NCBI GenBank assembly: GCA_945827525.1
Contig: CALZPA010000006.1
Coordinates: forward strand, 1 to 34,667
Length of the DNA stretch: 34,667 bases
Direction of reading: 5' to 3'
Source: an uncultured Lentisphaeria bacterium
GTDB lineage: Bacteria; Verrucomicrobiota; Lentisphaeria; Oligosphaerales; Oligosphaeraceae
The notes below the pieces were generated by a model, which was not told where the DNA came from, made no database searches, and saw only the letters and a program-made list of their open reading frames with translations. This document shows, in pieces, positions 7,686-17,125 of the stretch. A program made the position numbers and the translations under genes. The number at the start of each line of letters is the position of its first letter. Within the stretch, counting starts at the first letter, position 1.

Positions 7686-10600
7686 CTACCAGCGGTAGTA
7701 GCGGTAGGGGTCATCGTCCTTCTCGGGGGTCTGGAGGTAGAAGGAGTCGAGCCAGCGTCCGCGGACACGGAAGTGTGGCGTCTGGAGGATGCCGCCGGAC
7801 TGGAAGTTGTCGTTGATGCGGATGACGAGGACGTTCTTGGCGCCGTCGTGGCGGAGGAGCTGTTTGGGGATGGTGTAGGCTCTGGGGGCGACCCAGTAGT
7901 TGTCGGGGTTGGTCTTGGTGGTGATTTCGCCGAGGAACTGGCCGTTGAGCCAGGTCCAGGACTCGTCGTCGACGGGGCCGATATGGATGATGACGGGCTG
8001 GTCGTCGGGGAGGTGGGCGGGGGTGTCGAATTCGAGGCGGTACCAGAAGAGTCCGTTGTAGTCGGCGAGATCGGGGCGTTCGCTTTCGAAGGTGGCGGCG
8101 ACTCGGATGGGCTTCCAGGTGTCGTCGGGGGTGAAGGTGGGCTCGAACCACTTGAGGCTGCGTCCCTGGTCGTTGGGGTCGGGCTTGCCGAGCCAGCCGC
8201 GGTTGAGCTGGAGCTCAGTGGTGGCGGTGGGGGTGGCGGCGTTGTGGGCGAGCGGGTCGTCGAGGAAGCGGACGTTGAGCTTGTCGAGGAGACGAGCGGT
8301 GAGTCCGAGGGCGCGTCGCTGTGAGATGCGGAGATAGGGCTTGGCCTTGATGTCGAAGAGGGTGGCTGGGGCCTGCTGGAAGAGCTCGATGGTCTTGGGT
8401 GAGCGTCTTTCGGCGAGGGCGGGGTGCTGTGCAAAGTCAGCGGGCGGGAGCGGGGTGTAGCGCAGATGGGTGTGCCAGTAGAGGTCGGAGCTGGTGAGTC
8501 CGCGGGTGAGCCAGGGCTGGTTGTCGGGGAGTGGCTGTGGCATGGCGGTGGTCTCGGCGGCGTTGGGGATGCCGATGGCGTTGAGGTCCTTGGCGTCGAG
8601 ACCGAGGTTGAGGATGGCGGCGGGGGTGCCGGTGGGCTTGGGGGTTGCGTTGGCGAAGCCCTTTCCGCGGATGAGGATGCGTCCGTCGAGGGGTGAGCCG
8701 TCATAGGGGGTGACGTCGGCGTGGAGCTGTCGGAGCAGCTCGAGGGTTTCGGGGGCGCCGAGGTAGACGGCGGGCTGTGGGATGGGTTCGGAGCGTTCGG
8801 CTAGGAGACGGATGAGCTGGTGGACGGTCTCCTGTGCGCAGGGGTCGTCCTGGGTTCTGGCGGTGACGTCGAGCTGGCAGAAGAGGGTCTGTCCGCGTTC
8901 GGGGGAGAGGTGGAGGAGGAGGGGTGCGTACTGGAGGTCGAAGCCGCCGACGAGGAGGGGCAGCCAGGTTCCCCAGGTGGGCTTCTCGATGAGGACGCTG
9001 GCGACGTTGCCGCGGTTTCCGGCTCTCCAGACGCGCGTGTTGCGGAAGCCGAGCCAGTTCCAGGTGGGGTCGGAGTGCTCCTTTTCGGGGAGGTCGTCAA
9101 GGAAGGGTGGGGTGAGGGTGGCGTCGCCGCGCCAGTTGGCATAGCGGGCGGCGGGGAGGAGCTGCTCGAAGCCTCGGGTGGGGAAGAGCTCACGGAGTCC
9201 GTGGACATTGGTTCGGAAGCCGAGTCGGGCGGAGAGGGTGGGTTCGTCCTGCTCGAAGACGAGGACGCGTCCGCGGCGGATGGCCTGGTCGAGCCAGGGG
9301 AGTGCGGGCGCGTCGGCGAGGGCCTCGCGTCCGATGACGATGAGCTGGTCGAGGTTGGGGTTGTCGTCGGGCGCGAGGGTGGTGAGGTGGGAGTAGCCGA
9401 GCTTCCGGAGGAGGGCGGTGGTGAGTCCCTTGGGGTCGTAGAGCTGGAGTGGCCGGTCGGCGAAGGAGTGGCTGGTGAAGACCTCGATGTCGAGGGAGTC
9501 GGTCTGTCGGTCGCCGTTGGAGAAGGCGATGTCGGCGTGGATGGAGAAGGTCTGCGAGGCGGCGCCGTCGGCGGGCTGCGGGGCCTGGAAGACGAAGGGG
9601 ATGAAGAGGATGTCGCCGATGTCGGCGTGGGCGTTCAGGGTTTGGGTCTGTCCGTTGAGGGAGACGGTGGCGGTGACGTCGAGGGGGTGTCGGGTGTCGT
9701 TGATGGCGGCGATGGTCTTGCGGATGGTCTCGCCGGGTCGGAAGATGCGTGTCTTGGCGGTGAAGGTCTGCTGCTGGTCGGCGATGTAGGCGCAGGTGGG
9801 CATGTTCCAGCGGAGGAAGGCCTTGCCGACGGCGGTGGGCTGGATGTTGTCGCGGTGGAAGGCGTAGATGTAGTCGCCCCAGCCGATGAGGCGGTCGGGC
9901 GCGATGCCGGGTCGCTTGAGGTGTGTGAGGTCACGGTAGACGGGCAGGTCCTTTCTGGGGGTTCCCTTTTGCCAGAGGATGCCCTGGTCCCAGGGGAGCA
10001 TGGCGGAGACGCCGTAGGTGCGGTGGGCGCGCCAGTTGTCGACGGTGTACTTGCTGGTGAGCTGCTGGTAGAAGGGATAGGCTCCGAGGCCCCAGTTGAG
10101 CTGGTACCAGGGGAAGGGCTTGCCGGCGGCCCAGAGCCTCTCCTCGTTGGCGATGGCGTGGGTGCCGTGCGCGGCGGCCTGGCGGTAGACGTCCTCGCCG
10201 AATTCGGCGGCGGCGTTCTCGGCGGCCCAGAGTGACTGGAAGGCGGGTGTGGACCAGATGAAGGCGGGGCCGCGGTAGCTGGACCAGGTGGAGATGTGGG
10301 GGAGTCCCCATTCGACGAAGAAGACGGGCTTGACGCCGTTGGCGGCCCAGTGCGCCATCCAGTCGGAGCGCTCCTGCATGGGGGACCAGTTGAGGTAGAT
10401 GTTGATGCAGTGGAGGTCGCCGAGGTTTCCGGACTCGTGGTGGTAGACGGGGCGGGTGGGGTCGATGTCCTTGGCGATCCATTCGGAGTGCTTGGCCTGG
10501 ACGCGGCGGTTGGTCTTGCCGTAGGTGGCGAGGTCCTTCCAGTCGGGGCAGTCGGTGAACTGGTACTTGCCGTCGATCTTGAGTGGGTTCTGGTCGCCGA

Positions 10601-12473
10601 AGTAGCCGGTGGAGTTGTGGTTCATGGCGTACATGACGACGGCTGGGTTGTTGATGACCTTGCGGATGACGAAGCGGGTGAGGTCGGCGTAGCGTTTGCG
10701 GACGGCGGGGTCGAAGAGCTGCCAGCGGAAGTCGCCGAGGTGCGGGAGGGACCAGGACATGAGCATGCCGGTCTGCTGTCCGGCCTGGAGGAGTCCGTCG
10801 AGGTAGGACATCTGTCCGTAGCGGAAGTTGTAGTGGGCGTTGATGAGGAAGTTGAAGCCGTATTCGCGGGCGCGTCGGATGGTTTCGGTTGCGGCCTCGG
10901 TGGTGTTGAGCGCGGCGTCGGGGGCGGTTCCGGTGTAGCAGTGGAGGGCGCGGAGTCGGATGACGGAGCCGTTGAGGGTGAGGTCTTTGCCTCGGGTGGC
11001 GAATTCGCGGAAGCCGAAGGTGAAGGGCGTGAGCTGGTCGAGGAGGCTGCCGGTGGCACCGTCAGAGAGCTGGACGTCGGCGGTGAGGAGGGTTGGGGCG
11101 TCGATGTCCCAGCGTGGGGCGTCGGGCCAGGGGGCGGTGAAGGCGATGGTGCGGGTGTCGGTGTCTGGCTTCAGGTTCTGTGCCTGGAAGGTTTTGGTGG
11201 AGCCGTCGGGGAGGGTGACGGTGGCCTTGAGTCCGTAGGTCTGGCGGCTGTCGGGCGAGGTGTTGTCGAGTTCGGCCTTGAAGGTGATGGTTCCGTTGGC
11301 GACGGAGGTGATGACGGTGACGAAGGCGAGTCGCTGGGTCTTGGGTCGGGCGTGGAGGTAGAGGTCGCCGCAGAGTCCCCTTGACTTGACGGTGGCCTTG
11401 GACTTGATGATGCGTCCGGGGGCCATGAAGGTCTGTGTCTCGGCGTCGAGGGGGACGGCCTTGACGAGGATGGCGAGCTCCTGCTGGGAGCCGGGTCGGG
11501 CGAGCGGGGTGAGGTCGACCTCGCCGCCGGGGAAGTAGAGTTCGCCGGCGGGCTTGCCGTCGAGGAAGACTTTGGCGTAGGTGTTGAGGAGGGTGAATTC
11601 GACGGCGATGGCGCGGTTGGCCCATTCGTGGGGGAGGGTGATGGTGCGGCGGAACCAGGCCTGCGAGACGTCGCGGAGCTGGTCGGCGTGGTTGTCCTCA
11701 AGCCATTGGGCGACGAGCGGGACTTGGTTGGCGGTGGTGGAGAGCCAGTTGGCGGGCCAGGCATGGGGGACCTTGTACCAGCCCCAGCCGGTGCCGGAGG
11801 CGGGGATGGCGCTGTCCTCGCCGTCGGCGACGACGGGGCGAGCCTGCCAGAGGCCGTTGAGGGAGAGTCGGCTGCGGGTGGGGGTGTCCTGTCTCCAGGC
11901 GTCGTTGAGGGACTGTGCCTGGCTGGGGTCGATGGGGCAGGATGCGTCCTGGGGGCCGTTGAGCCGGCGGCGGGTCACGGTGAAGGTGACGTCCTGGAAG
12001 TCGACGGTGCCGGCGGAGCCGAAGTGTGAGCAGGAGAATTCGAGCCGGACGGCGTCCTTGGGGACGATGTACTCGCGCTGGCAGTCCTGCCAGTCGGTGG
12101 TTCCGGCGAAGCCGAAGACGTCGGGCCAGCCGCCGACCTGCTTGTTCTGGGCGTTGAAGAAGGCCATGGCGAGTCGTCCGTTCTGCCAGTCCTGCTTGCC
12201 GGTGACGAGTCCGGCGGTGCGGATGCGCGCCTTGAGGGCGAGACGGGCGACGTCGGGCTGGAGGCGGAGGCTCTGGGAGAGTCCCTGTCCGGGCTTGAGG
12301 GTGACGTGGACGGTGGCGTCGGGGGCGGTGACGGGGCGGATGTTGTCGTAGTTGCGCCAGCCGGTGACGGCGCCCTGGGCGTTGGTCTGCGAGAAGTCGG
12401 GATTGACGACGAGCTGCTGCGCGGCGAGGCAGAGGGGTAGGAGGAGCGTGGCAAGAAGGCGAAGGCGTTTCAT
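7686..12473 (-). CDS. Large secreted GH2-like glycoside hydrolase (beta-galactosidase/glucuronidase-type architecture)
   Basis: Signal peptide MKRLRLLATLLLPLCLAAQQ; jelly-roll sugar-binding region (AWFRRTITLPHEW...VEFTLLNTYAKVFLDGKPAGEL); TIM-barrel region with FFVEWGLPHIS; further C-terminal sugar-binding-like domain (LFWYRLEFDTPAHLP...WTWLNGQFLG). Confidence 0.8.
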   Translation of the reverse strand: MKRLRLLATLLLPLCLAAQQLVVNPDFSQTNAQGAVTGWRNYDNIRPVTAPDATVHVTLKPGQGLSQSLRLQPDVARLALKARIRTAGLVTGKQDWQNGRLAMAFFNAQNKQVGGWPDVFGFAGTTDWQDCQREYIVPKDAVRLEFSCSHFGSAGTVDFQDVTFTVTRRRLNGPQDASCPIDPSQAQSLNDAWRQDTPTRSRLSLNGLWQARPVVADGEDSAIPASGTGWGWYKVPHAWPANWLSTTANQVPLVAQWLEDNHADQLRDVSQAWFRRTITLPHEWANRAIAVEFTLLNTYAKVFLDGKPAGELYFPGGEVDLTPLARPGSQQELAILVKAVPLDAETQTFMAPGRIIKSKATVKSRGLCGDLYLHARPKTQRLAFVTVITSVANGTITFKAELDNTSPDSRQTYGLKATVTLPDGSTKTFQAQNLKPDTDTRTIAFTAPWPDAPRWDIDAPTLLTADVQLSDGATGSLLDQLTPFTFGFREFATRGKDLTLNGSVIRLRALHCYTGTAPDAALNTTEAATETIRRAREYGFNFLINAHYNFRYGQMSYLDGLLQAGQQTGMLMSWSLPHLGDFRWQLFDPAVRKRYADLTRFVIRKVINNPAVVMYAMNHNSTGYFGDQNPLKIDGKYQFTDCPDWKDLATYGKTNRRVQAKHSEWIAKDIDPTRPVYHHESGNLGDLHCINIYLNWSPMQERSDWMAHWAANGVKPVFFVEWGLPHISTWSSYRGPAFIWSTPAFQSLWAAENAAAEFGEDVYRQAAAHGTHAIANEERLWAAGKPFPWYQLNWGLGAYPFYQQLTSKYTVDNWRAHRTYGVSAMLPWDQGILWQKGTPRKDLPVYRDLTHLKRPGIAPDRLIGWGDYIYAFHRDNIQPTAVGKAFLRWNMPTCAYIADQQQTFTAKTRIFRPGETIRKTIAAINDTRHPLDVTATVSLNGQTQTLNAHADIGDILFIPFVFQAPQPADGAASQTFSIHADIAFSNGDRQTDSLDIEVFTSHSFADRPLQLYDPKGLTTALLRKLGYSHLTTLAPDDNPNLDQLIVIGREALADAPALPWLDQAIRRGRVLVFEQDEPTLSARLGFRTNVHGLRELFPTRGFEQLLPAARYANWRGDATLTPPFLDDLPEKEHSDPTWNWLGFRNTRVWRAGNRGNVASVLIEKPTWGTWLPLLVGGFDLQYAPLLLHLSPERGQTLFCQLDVTARTQDDPCAQETVHQLIRLLAERSEPIPQPAVYLGAPETLELLRQLHADVTPYDGSPLDGRILIRGKGFANATPKPTGTPAAILNLGLDAKDLNAIGIPNAAETTAMPQPLPDNQPWLTRGLTSSDLYWHTHLRYTPLPPADFAQHPALAERRSPKTIELFQQAPATLFDIKAKPYLRISQRRALGLTARLLDKLNVRFLDDPLAHNAATPTATTELQLNRGWLGKPDPNDQGRSLKWFEPTFTPDDTWKPIRVAATFESERPDLADYNGLFWYRLEFDTPAHLPDDQPVIIHIGPVDDESWTWLNGQFLGEITTKTNPDNYWVAPRAYTIPKQLLRHDGAKNVLVIRINDNFQSGGILQTPHFRVRGRWLDSFYLQTPEKDDDPYRYYRW

Positions 12474-12533
12474 GGTGTCTCCGGGGTATGGGCGAGGTGT
12501 ATGGGATGGATTGTGTGGGGGGAGGGGCGGCGG

Positions 12534-14453
12534 TCAGGGCTCGAGGGTGCGGAGCCATTCGGCGTTGGAGGCGTCGGAGGGCATTCTCCAGTCGCCTCTG
12601 GGGGAGAGGGCGATGGTTCCGACCTTGGGGCCGTCGGGGAGGCAGGAGCGCTTGAACTGCTGTGAGAAGAAGCGTCTGAGGAAGCCGTTGAGGAAGCGCT
12701 TGAGCTGTTCGGGGGAGAAGTCGGGCTCGAAGGCGCGGGTGGCGAGGAAGAGGAGCTTGTCGGGGGAGGCGCCGTATTTGAGGAAATGGTAGAGGAAGAA
12801 GTCGTGGACCTCGTAGGGGCCGATGATGTCCTCGGTCTTCTGCTGGATGTTGCCGTGTTCGTCGGGTGGGATGAGTTCGGGGGAGACGGGGGTGTCGATG
12901 ATGTCCTGGAGGATGCGCCGTGTCTCGTCGCCGGCGAGGTCTCCGTACCAGGCGATGAGGTAGCGGATGAGTGTCTTGGGGATGGTGCAGTTGACGCTGT
13001 ACATGGAGATGTGGTCGCCGTTGTAGGTGCACCAGCCCATGGCGGACTCGGAGAGGTCTCCGGTGCCGATGGCGAGTCCGCCGAGCTGGTTGGCGAGGTC
13101 GAGGAGGATTTGGGTGCGCTCGCGGGCCTGGGAGTTCTCGTAGACGACGTCATGGCAGGCGGGGTCGTGTCCGATGTCCTGGAAATGGACGGTGCAGGCG
13201 TTGGCGATGGGGATTTCGCGGAGGTCGGCGTTGAGCTGTCGGCAGAGTCCGACGGCGTTGTTGTAGGTTCGTCCGGTGGTTCCGAAGCCGGGCATGGTGA
13301 CGGCGACGAGGTCGTGTGGGGGTCTGCCGAGGAGCTGGAGGGTGCGGGCGCAGACGAGGAGCGCGAGGGTGGAGTCGAGTCCGCCGGAGATGCCGAGGAC
13401 GAGCTTCTTGGCGTGGGTGTGCTCGATGCGCCGTGCGAGTCCGGCGGTCTGGATGGCGAAGATTTCCTCGCAGCGTTCGGTTCGGTCGCCGTGGTCGTCG
13501 GGGACGAAGGGGTGTCGGGGGAAGGAGCGGAGGCAGTCGGCGGGGTCGGGGACGGGGGCGGCGGGGATGCGTCGGCAGGTCATGGCGGGGAGCATTTCGG
13601 CGGAGTCGCGGAAGGGCGAGTCGGAGAGCCGTGCGTAGGCGATGCGCTGGAGGTCGACGTCGGCGAAGTGGATGGAGTCGGAGCGGCAGAAGCGTCCGGC
13701 GTCGAGGAGGAGGGAGCCGTTCTCGGCGACGAGCTGGTGTCCGCCGTTGACGATGTCGGTGGTGGACTCATGGACTCCGGAGGAGGTGTAGGCGTAGGCG
13801 CAGACGCAGCGTGCGGACTGGTTGCAGACGAGGCTGGTGCGGTAGGCGGCCTTGCCGACGAGCTCGTTGGAGGCGGAGGGGTTGACGATGAGGGTGGCGC
13901 CGTTGAGGGCGAGGATGGAGCTGGGGGGGATGGTCGTCCACATGTCCTCGCAGATTTCGACTCCGAGGGCGAGGAGGTCGCTGGCGGTGACGATGAGGTC
14001 GGTGCCGAAGGGGATGCCGGTCTGTCCGGCGAAGGCGATGGTGGCGCCCTTGAGGTTATGGCCGCTGGCGAACCAGCGCTTCTCGTAGAATTCGCGGTAG
14101 TTGGGGAGGTTGGACTTGGGGACGGCGGCGAGGATGCGTCCGTTCTGGATGACGAGGGCGGCGTTGAAGAGCCGGTCGAAGGCGCGGACGGGGGCGCCGA
14201 TGACGAAGAGCGTGTCCTGGGGGAGGCGTTCCAGGAGGGTTTGGACGCCGCGCTCGGCGGCGTTCAGGAGGGCGGCGGAGTGGAAGAGGTCGCCGCAGGA
14301 GTAGGCGGTGACGGCGAGTTCGGGGAAGAGGGCGACGGCGGCGTCGCGTCGCCGCGCCTCGGTGGCCAGCTCCAGGATGTGCTCGCAGTTGAAGGTGACG
14401 TCGGCGACGCGGACGATGGGCGTGCAGGTGGCTAGGCGATGGAAACCGTGCAT
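12534..14453 (-). CDS. nadE: Glutamine-dependent NAD+ synthetase
   Basis: Nitrilase-type glutaminase residues (FPELAVTAYSCGD, GVEICEDMW) plus ATP-pyrophosphatase motif SGGLDSTLALL and GTGDLSESAMGWCTYNGDHISMY. Confidence 0.95.
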   Translation of the reverse strand: MHGFHRLATCTPIVRVADVTFNCEHILELATEARRRDAAVALFPELAVTAYSCGDLFHSAALLNAAERGVQTLLERLPQDTLFVIGAPVRAFDRLFNAALVIQNGRILAAVPKSNLPNYREFYEKRWFASGHNLKGATIAFAGQTGIPFGTDLIVTASDLLALGVEICEDMWTTIPPSSILALNGATLIVNPSASNELVGKAAYRTSLVCNQSARCVCAYAYTSSGVHESTTDIVNGGHQLVAENGSLLLDAGRFCRSDSIHFADVDLQRIAYARLSDSPFRDSAEMLPAMTCRRIPAAPVPDPADCLRSFPRHPFVPDDHGDRTERCEEIFAIQTAGLARRIEHTHAKKLVLGISGGLDSTLALLVCARTLQLLGRPPHDLVAVTMPGFGTTGRTYNNAVGLCRQLNADLREIPIANACTVHFQDIGHDPACHDVVYENSQARERTQILLDLANQLGGLAIGTGDLSESAMGWCTYNGDHISMYSVNCTIPKTLIRYLIAWYGDLAGDETRRILQDIIDTPVSPELIPPDEHGNIQQKTEDIIGPYEVHDFFLYHFLKYGASPDKLLFLATRAFEPDFSPEQLKRFLNGFLRRFFSQQFKRSCLPDGPKVGTIALSPRGDWRMPSDASNAEWLRTLEP

Positions 14454-14489
14454 ATGGCAGATGGTGGCTGTGGGTGGGGGAGGTTGTCT

Positions 14490-15272
14490 TCAGGCGAGGG
14501 CCTGGCGGATGGCGTCGTTGACGAAATCGGACTCGTAGTAGTCGAGCTGTCCCCAGAAGGGCTTGTCGGTGACGATGGCGGTGTGGTCGCCGAAGATGGC
14601 CCAGGCTGGGGGGAGGCGCTTGGCGGGCGAGACGCGGATGGCGTGGGTGACGGTGTGGGGCTGGAGCTGCGGGAGGAGGGCGTCGAGGCTGACGGCCCGG
14701 AGCTGGCTGGCGAGCGTGGCGCTGAACTCGTAGCCGCCGAAGTCGACGGTCTGTCCCTGTTGCCAGCGCTGCTCGGCGGAGGGCGCGTTGGCGTTTCCGC
14801 CGGACATCATGTCCTTGATGGACTGTCGGCGCTCGAGGTCGTTGAGGACGTCGGCGCCGCTGAGGATGGGTTCGGCGAGGACGAGGCGTTCGGGGCGGAG
14901 GCGGAGGGCGGCCTTGGCGGCGACGAGCGCGCCGGCCCGGGCGGCGACAAGCGCGAGACGGTGGGCTCCGGTCTGGGCGAGGAGGTCTTCGGCGGCGGCG
15001 CAGGTGTCCTCGACCCAGGTGTCGAGGGTGGCCTCGGCGTGTGGGAGGGAGCTGTCGCCGGTTCCGGAGAGGTCGAGTCGGATGGCGGCGAGGCCGTCGG
15101 CGGCGAGGGCTCGGGCGAGGCGGACGAGCATGCGGTAGGCGGCGCGCTTCTCCTCGGCGAGCGGCTCGACGAGGACGACGGCCATGTCGGCGGCGGTTGT
15201 GGCGGCGGGCAGGAAGGCGGTGGCGTAGACGGCGCGTGTGCCGATGGCGATGTATCCGCTGGGTTCGTTCAT
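14490..15272 (-). CDS. Alpha/beta hydrolase-like protein with a degenerate nucleophile elbow (resembles exosortase A-associated hydrolases)
   Basis: Start MNEPSGYIAIGTRAVYATAF. PLAEEKRAAYRMLVRLARALAADGLAAIRLDLSGTGDSS pattern; LVAARAGALVA where GxSxG is expected. Start overlaps the lnt stop (ATGA). Confidence 0.65.
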   Translation of the reverse strand: MNEPSGYIAIGTRAVYATAFLPAATTAADMAVVLVEPLAEEKRAAYRMLVRLARALAADGLAAIRLDLSGTGDSSLPHAEATLDTWVEDTCAAAEDLLAQTGAHRLALVAARAGALVAAKAALRLRPERLVLAEPILSGADVLNDLERRQSIKDMMSGGNANAPSAEQRWQQGQTVDFGGYEFSATLASQLRAVSLDALLPQLQPHTVTHAIRVSPAKRLPPAWAIFGDHTAIVTDKPFWGQLDYYESDFVNDAIRQALA

Positions 15273-17086
15273 GGGCGTTTCGTCTGGGAGGGAGTGGGCT
15301 GTCTGGTGGTGGGGTGCGCGTCGCCGTTCTGTGCGTTGCGGCAGGCCTCCTTGAGGGTCAGGAGGTTCTGTCGTCTGCGGTCGAGGCCGGATTTGAGGAG
15401 CCAGGCGCAGCAGATGAGGGTGACGAGGAGGGCGGCGCGGGCGAAGACGTCGCCGTGTCGGGTGTAGAAGGTGGTGCCGAGCTCGGCGGGGGTGTGGATG
15501 GGGAGCTCGTAGACCTGGGCGGCGGCGATGAAGTCGGAGTCGCCCCTGTTGTCCCGGAGGAACGGCGAGATGACGCCGTTGGGGGTGATGTAGCAGGTGT
15601 GGCTGTTGGAGCCGGCGCGGAGGAAGGGGCGGCGGTTCTCGACGGCGCGGAAGACGACGTGGGACATGTGCTGGAAGGCGCCGGCGCTCTGGTTGTACCA
15701 GGAGTCGTTGGTGATGGTGGAGAGGAGCTGCGCGCCGTTGAGGGTGAGCTGGCGTGAGATGTCGGGGAAGACGTCCTCGAAGCAGATGTTGACGCCGAGC
15801 CGGAGTCCGTTGCGGAGGGCGAGCGGATGGTAGCTTTTGCCTGGGGTGAGGTCGCGTCCCATGCCGATGAGGTCGCGGAGCCAGGGGAAGAGGTGTCCGA
15901 GGGGGGTGTATTCGCCGAAGGGCACGCAGTGGATCTTGTCGTAGTAGTCGGCGATGTGGTCGGCGGGGTTGAAGAGTCTGTCGGCGGCGGGGAGGGCGGG
16001 GTCGAGGAGGAAGGCGGTGTTGAAGACGCGGACGTCGTCGGGTGGGCCGTCGGGGTTGAGCCGGTGGTGGATGGCGCCGACGAGGAACTGCGTCTGCGGG
16101 GGGAAGGTCCGCATGAAGGCGTTGCGTGGGAGTCGGTAGCGCTCGTAGTTGAGGGGTGCGGGGATGGCGGCCTCGGGCCAGACGACGAGGGTTGGCTTGG
16201 GGTCGGGCGCGGCGTCGAACGCCTCGCGGGTGAGTCGGGTGTAGGTGTCGAGGGAGGTGTCGAGGATGTCGTCGGACCAGAGGCGCTGCTGGGGGAGGTT
16301 TCCCTGGACGACGAGCGCGTCGAAGGAGGGTGTGTCCGGTCGCGGGAGGGTGTGTGGGAGGTTGGCGGCGATGGCGACGGGCACGAGGAGGGCGGCGAGG
16401 ATGGCGAAGTGCCAGGGGCAGGGGTGGCGTCGTCGGGCGAGGAGCATCCAGGCGATGTGGGTGGCCTCGACGGCGAGGGCGAGGTTGGTGAAGGCGACGA
16501 TGAAGGAGACGCCGTAGACGCCGGTCCAGGCGGCGAGCTGGATGAGTCCGGTTCGCTGGAACTGGCTGATGCCGAGCTGGTTCCAGGGGAAGCCGGTGAG
16601 GAGTGTGGCGCGGAGCCATTCGAGGGCTGTCCAGGCGGCGGCTCCGGCGGTGGCGACGAGGGCGAGTCGGACGGGCGAGGCGATGTAGAGGAGGCTGGCG
16701 CCGGGGAGATGGTCGGCGCGGAGGTCCTTGAGGCGGTCAAGGAGGGCGCAGAGGAGGGCGTACCAGAGCATGGGGTAGAGGGCGCAGTAGGCGGCGAGGA
16801 GCCAGCCGGCGCCGAAGCCGACCTCATTGAGCCAGAGGAGGGAGCTGGCGCAGTGGGTGTAGCCGAAGAGGTAGCCGGTGAAGAGGCGCTGACGCCAGGC
16901 GCGTGGCTGCGGCGCGAAGATGAGCGGCGTCAGGGCGACCCAGGCCAGCAGGTCCCAGCACAGGGGCGGGTAGGCCGCGCTGAGGAGCAGGCCGGACAGG
17001 ACGGCGGCGGCGTTGCGCCAGAACACGAGCGAGGACACCGTGTCGACCAGGGTGAAGGCGATGGGTGAGGAGGGCTTCTTCTCCAT
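15269..17086 (-). CDS. lnt: Apolipoprotein N-acyltransferase
   Basis: N-terminal multi-TM region, then nitrilase domain motifs VVWPEAAIP, CVPFGEYTPLG, GVNICFEDVFPD. Confidence 0.92.
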   Translation of the reverse strand: MEKKPSSPIAFTLVDTVSSLVFWRNAAAVLSGLLLSAAYPPLCWDLLAWVALTPLIFAPQPRAWRQRLFTGYLFGYTHCASSLLWLNEVGFGAGWLLAAYCALYPMLWYALLCALLDRLKDLRADHLPGASLLYIASPVRLALVATAGAAAWTALEWLRATLLTGFPWNQLGISQFQRTGLIQLAAWTGVYGVSFIVAFTNLALAVEATHIAWMLLARRRHPCPWHFAILAALLVPVAIAANLPHTLPRPDTPSFDALVVQGNLPQQRLWSDDILDTSLDTYTRLTREAFDAAPDPKPTLVVWPEAAIPAPLNYERYRLPRNAFMRTFPPQTQFLVGAIHHRLNPDGPPDDVRVFNTAFLLDPALPAADRLFNPADHIADYYDKIHCVPFGEYTPLGHLFPWLRDLIGMGRDLTPGKSYHPLALRNGLRLGVNICFEDVFPDISRQLTLNGAQLLSTITNDSWYNQSAGAFQHMSHVVFRAVENRRPFLRAGSNSHTCYITPNGVISPFLRDNRGDSDFIAAAQVYELPIHTPAELGTTFYTRHGDVFARAALLVTLICCAWLLKSGLDRRRQNLLTLKEACRNAQNGDAHPTTRQPTPSQTKRP

Positions 17087-17125
17087 GCGTGCCGCGCGTC
17101 CGTCGTCGCTGTCGTGGGCTGAGGG

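Noticed and set aside
7017-8324. Plus-strand ORF reading through the A-rich array (STKDTKDSKEE)
   Set aside because: Alternate frame of the isochorismatase gene running into the antisense of the GH2-like gene. No independent start or RBS; the array is more likely non-coding.
8820-10235. Long plus-strand ORF (471 aa) antisense to the GH2-like gene
   Set aside because: Low-complexity Gly/Glu/Val-rich translation typical of the antisense frame in high-GC genes; the minus frame has signal peptide and enzyme motifs throughout.
12786-14435. Plus-strand ORF of 549 aa antisense to nadE
   Set aside because: Gly/Val/Asp/Glu low-complexity product with no motifs; the complementary frame is a clear NAD+ synthetase.
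15827-17068. Plus-strand ORF of 413 aa antisense to lnt
   Set aside because: Same antisense artefact; lnt motifs occupy the other strand.
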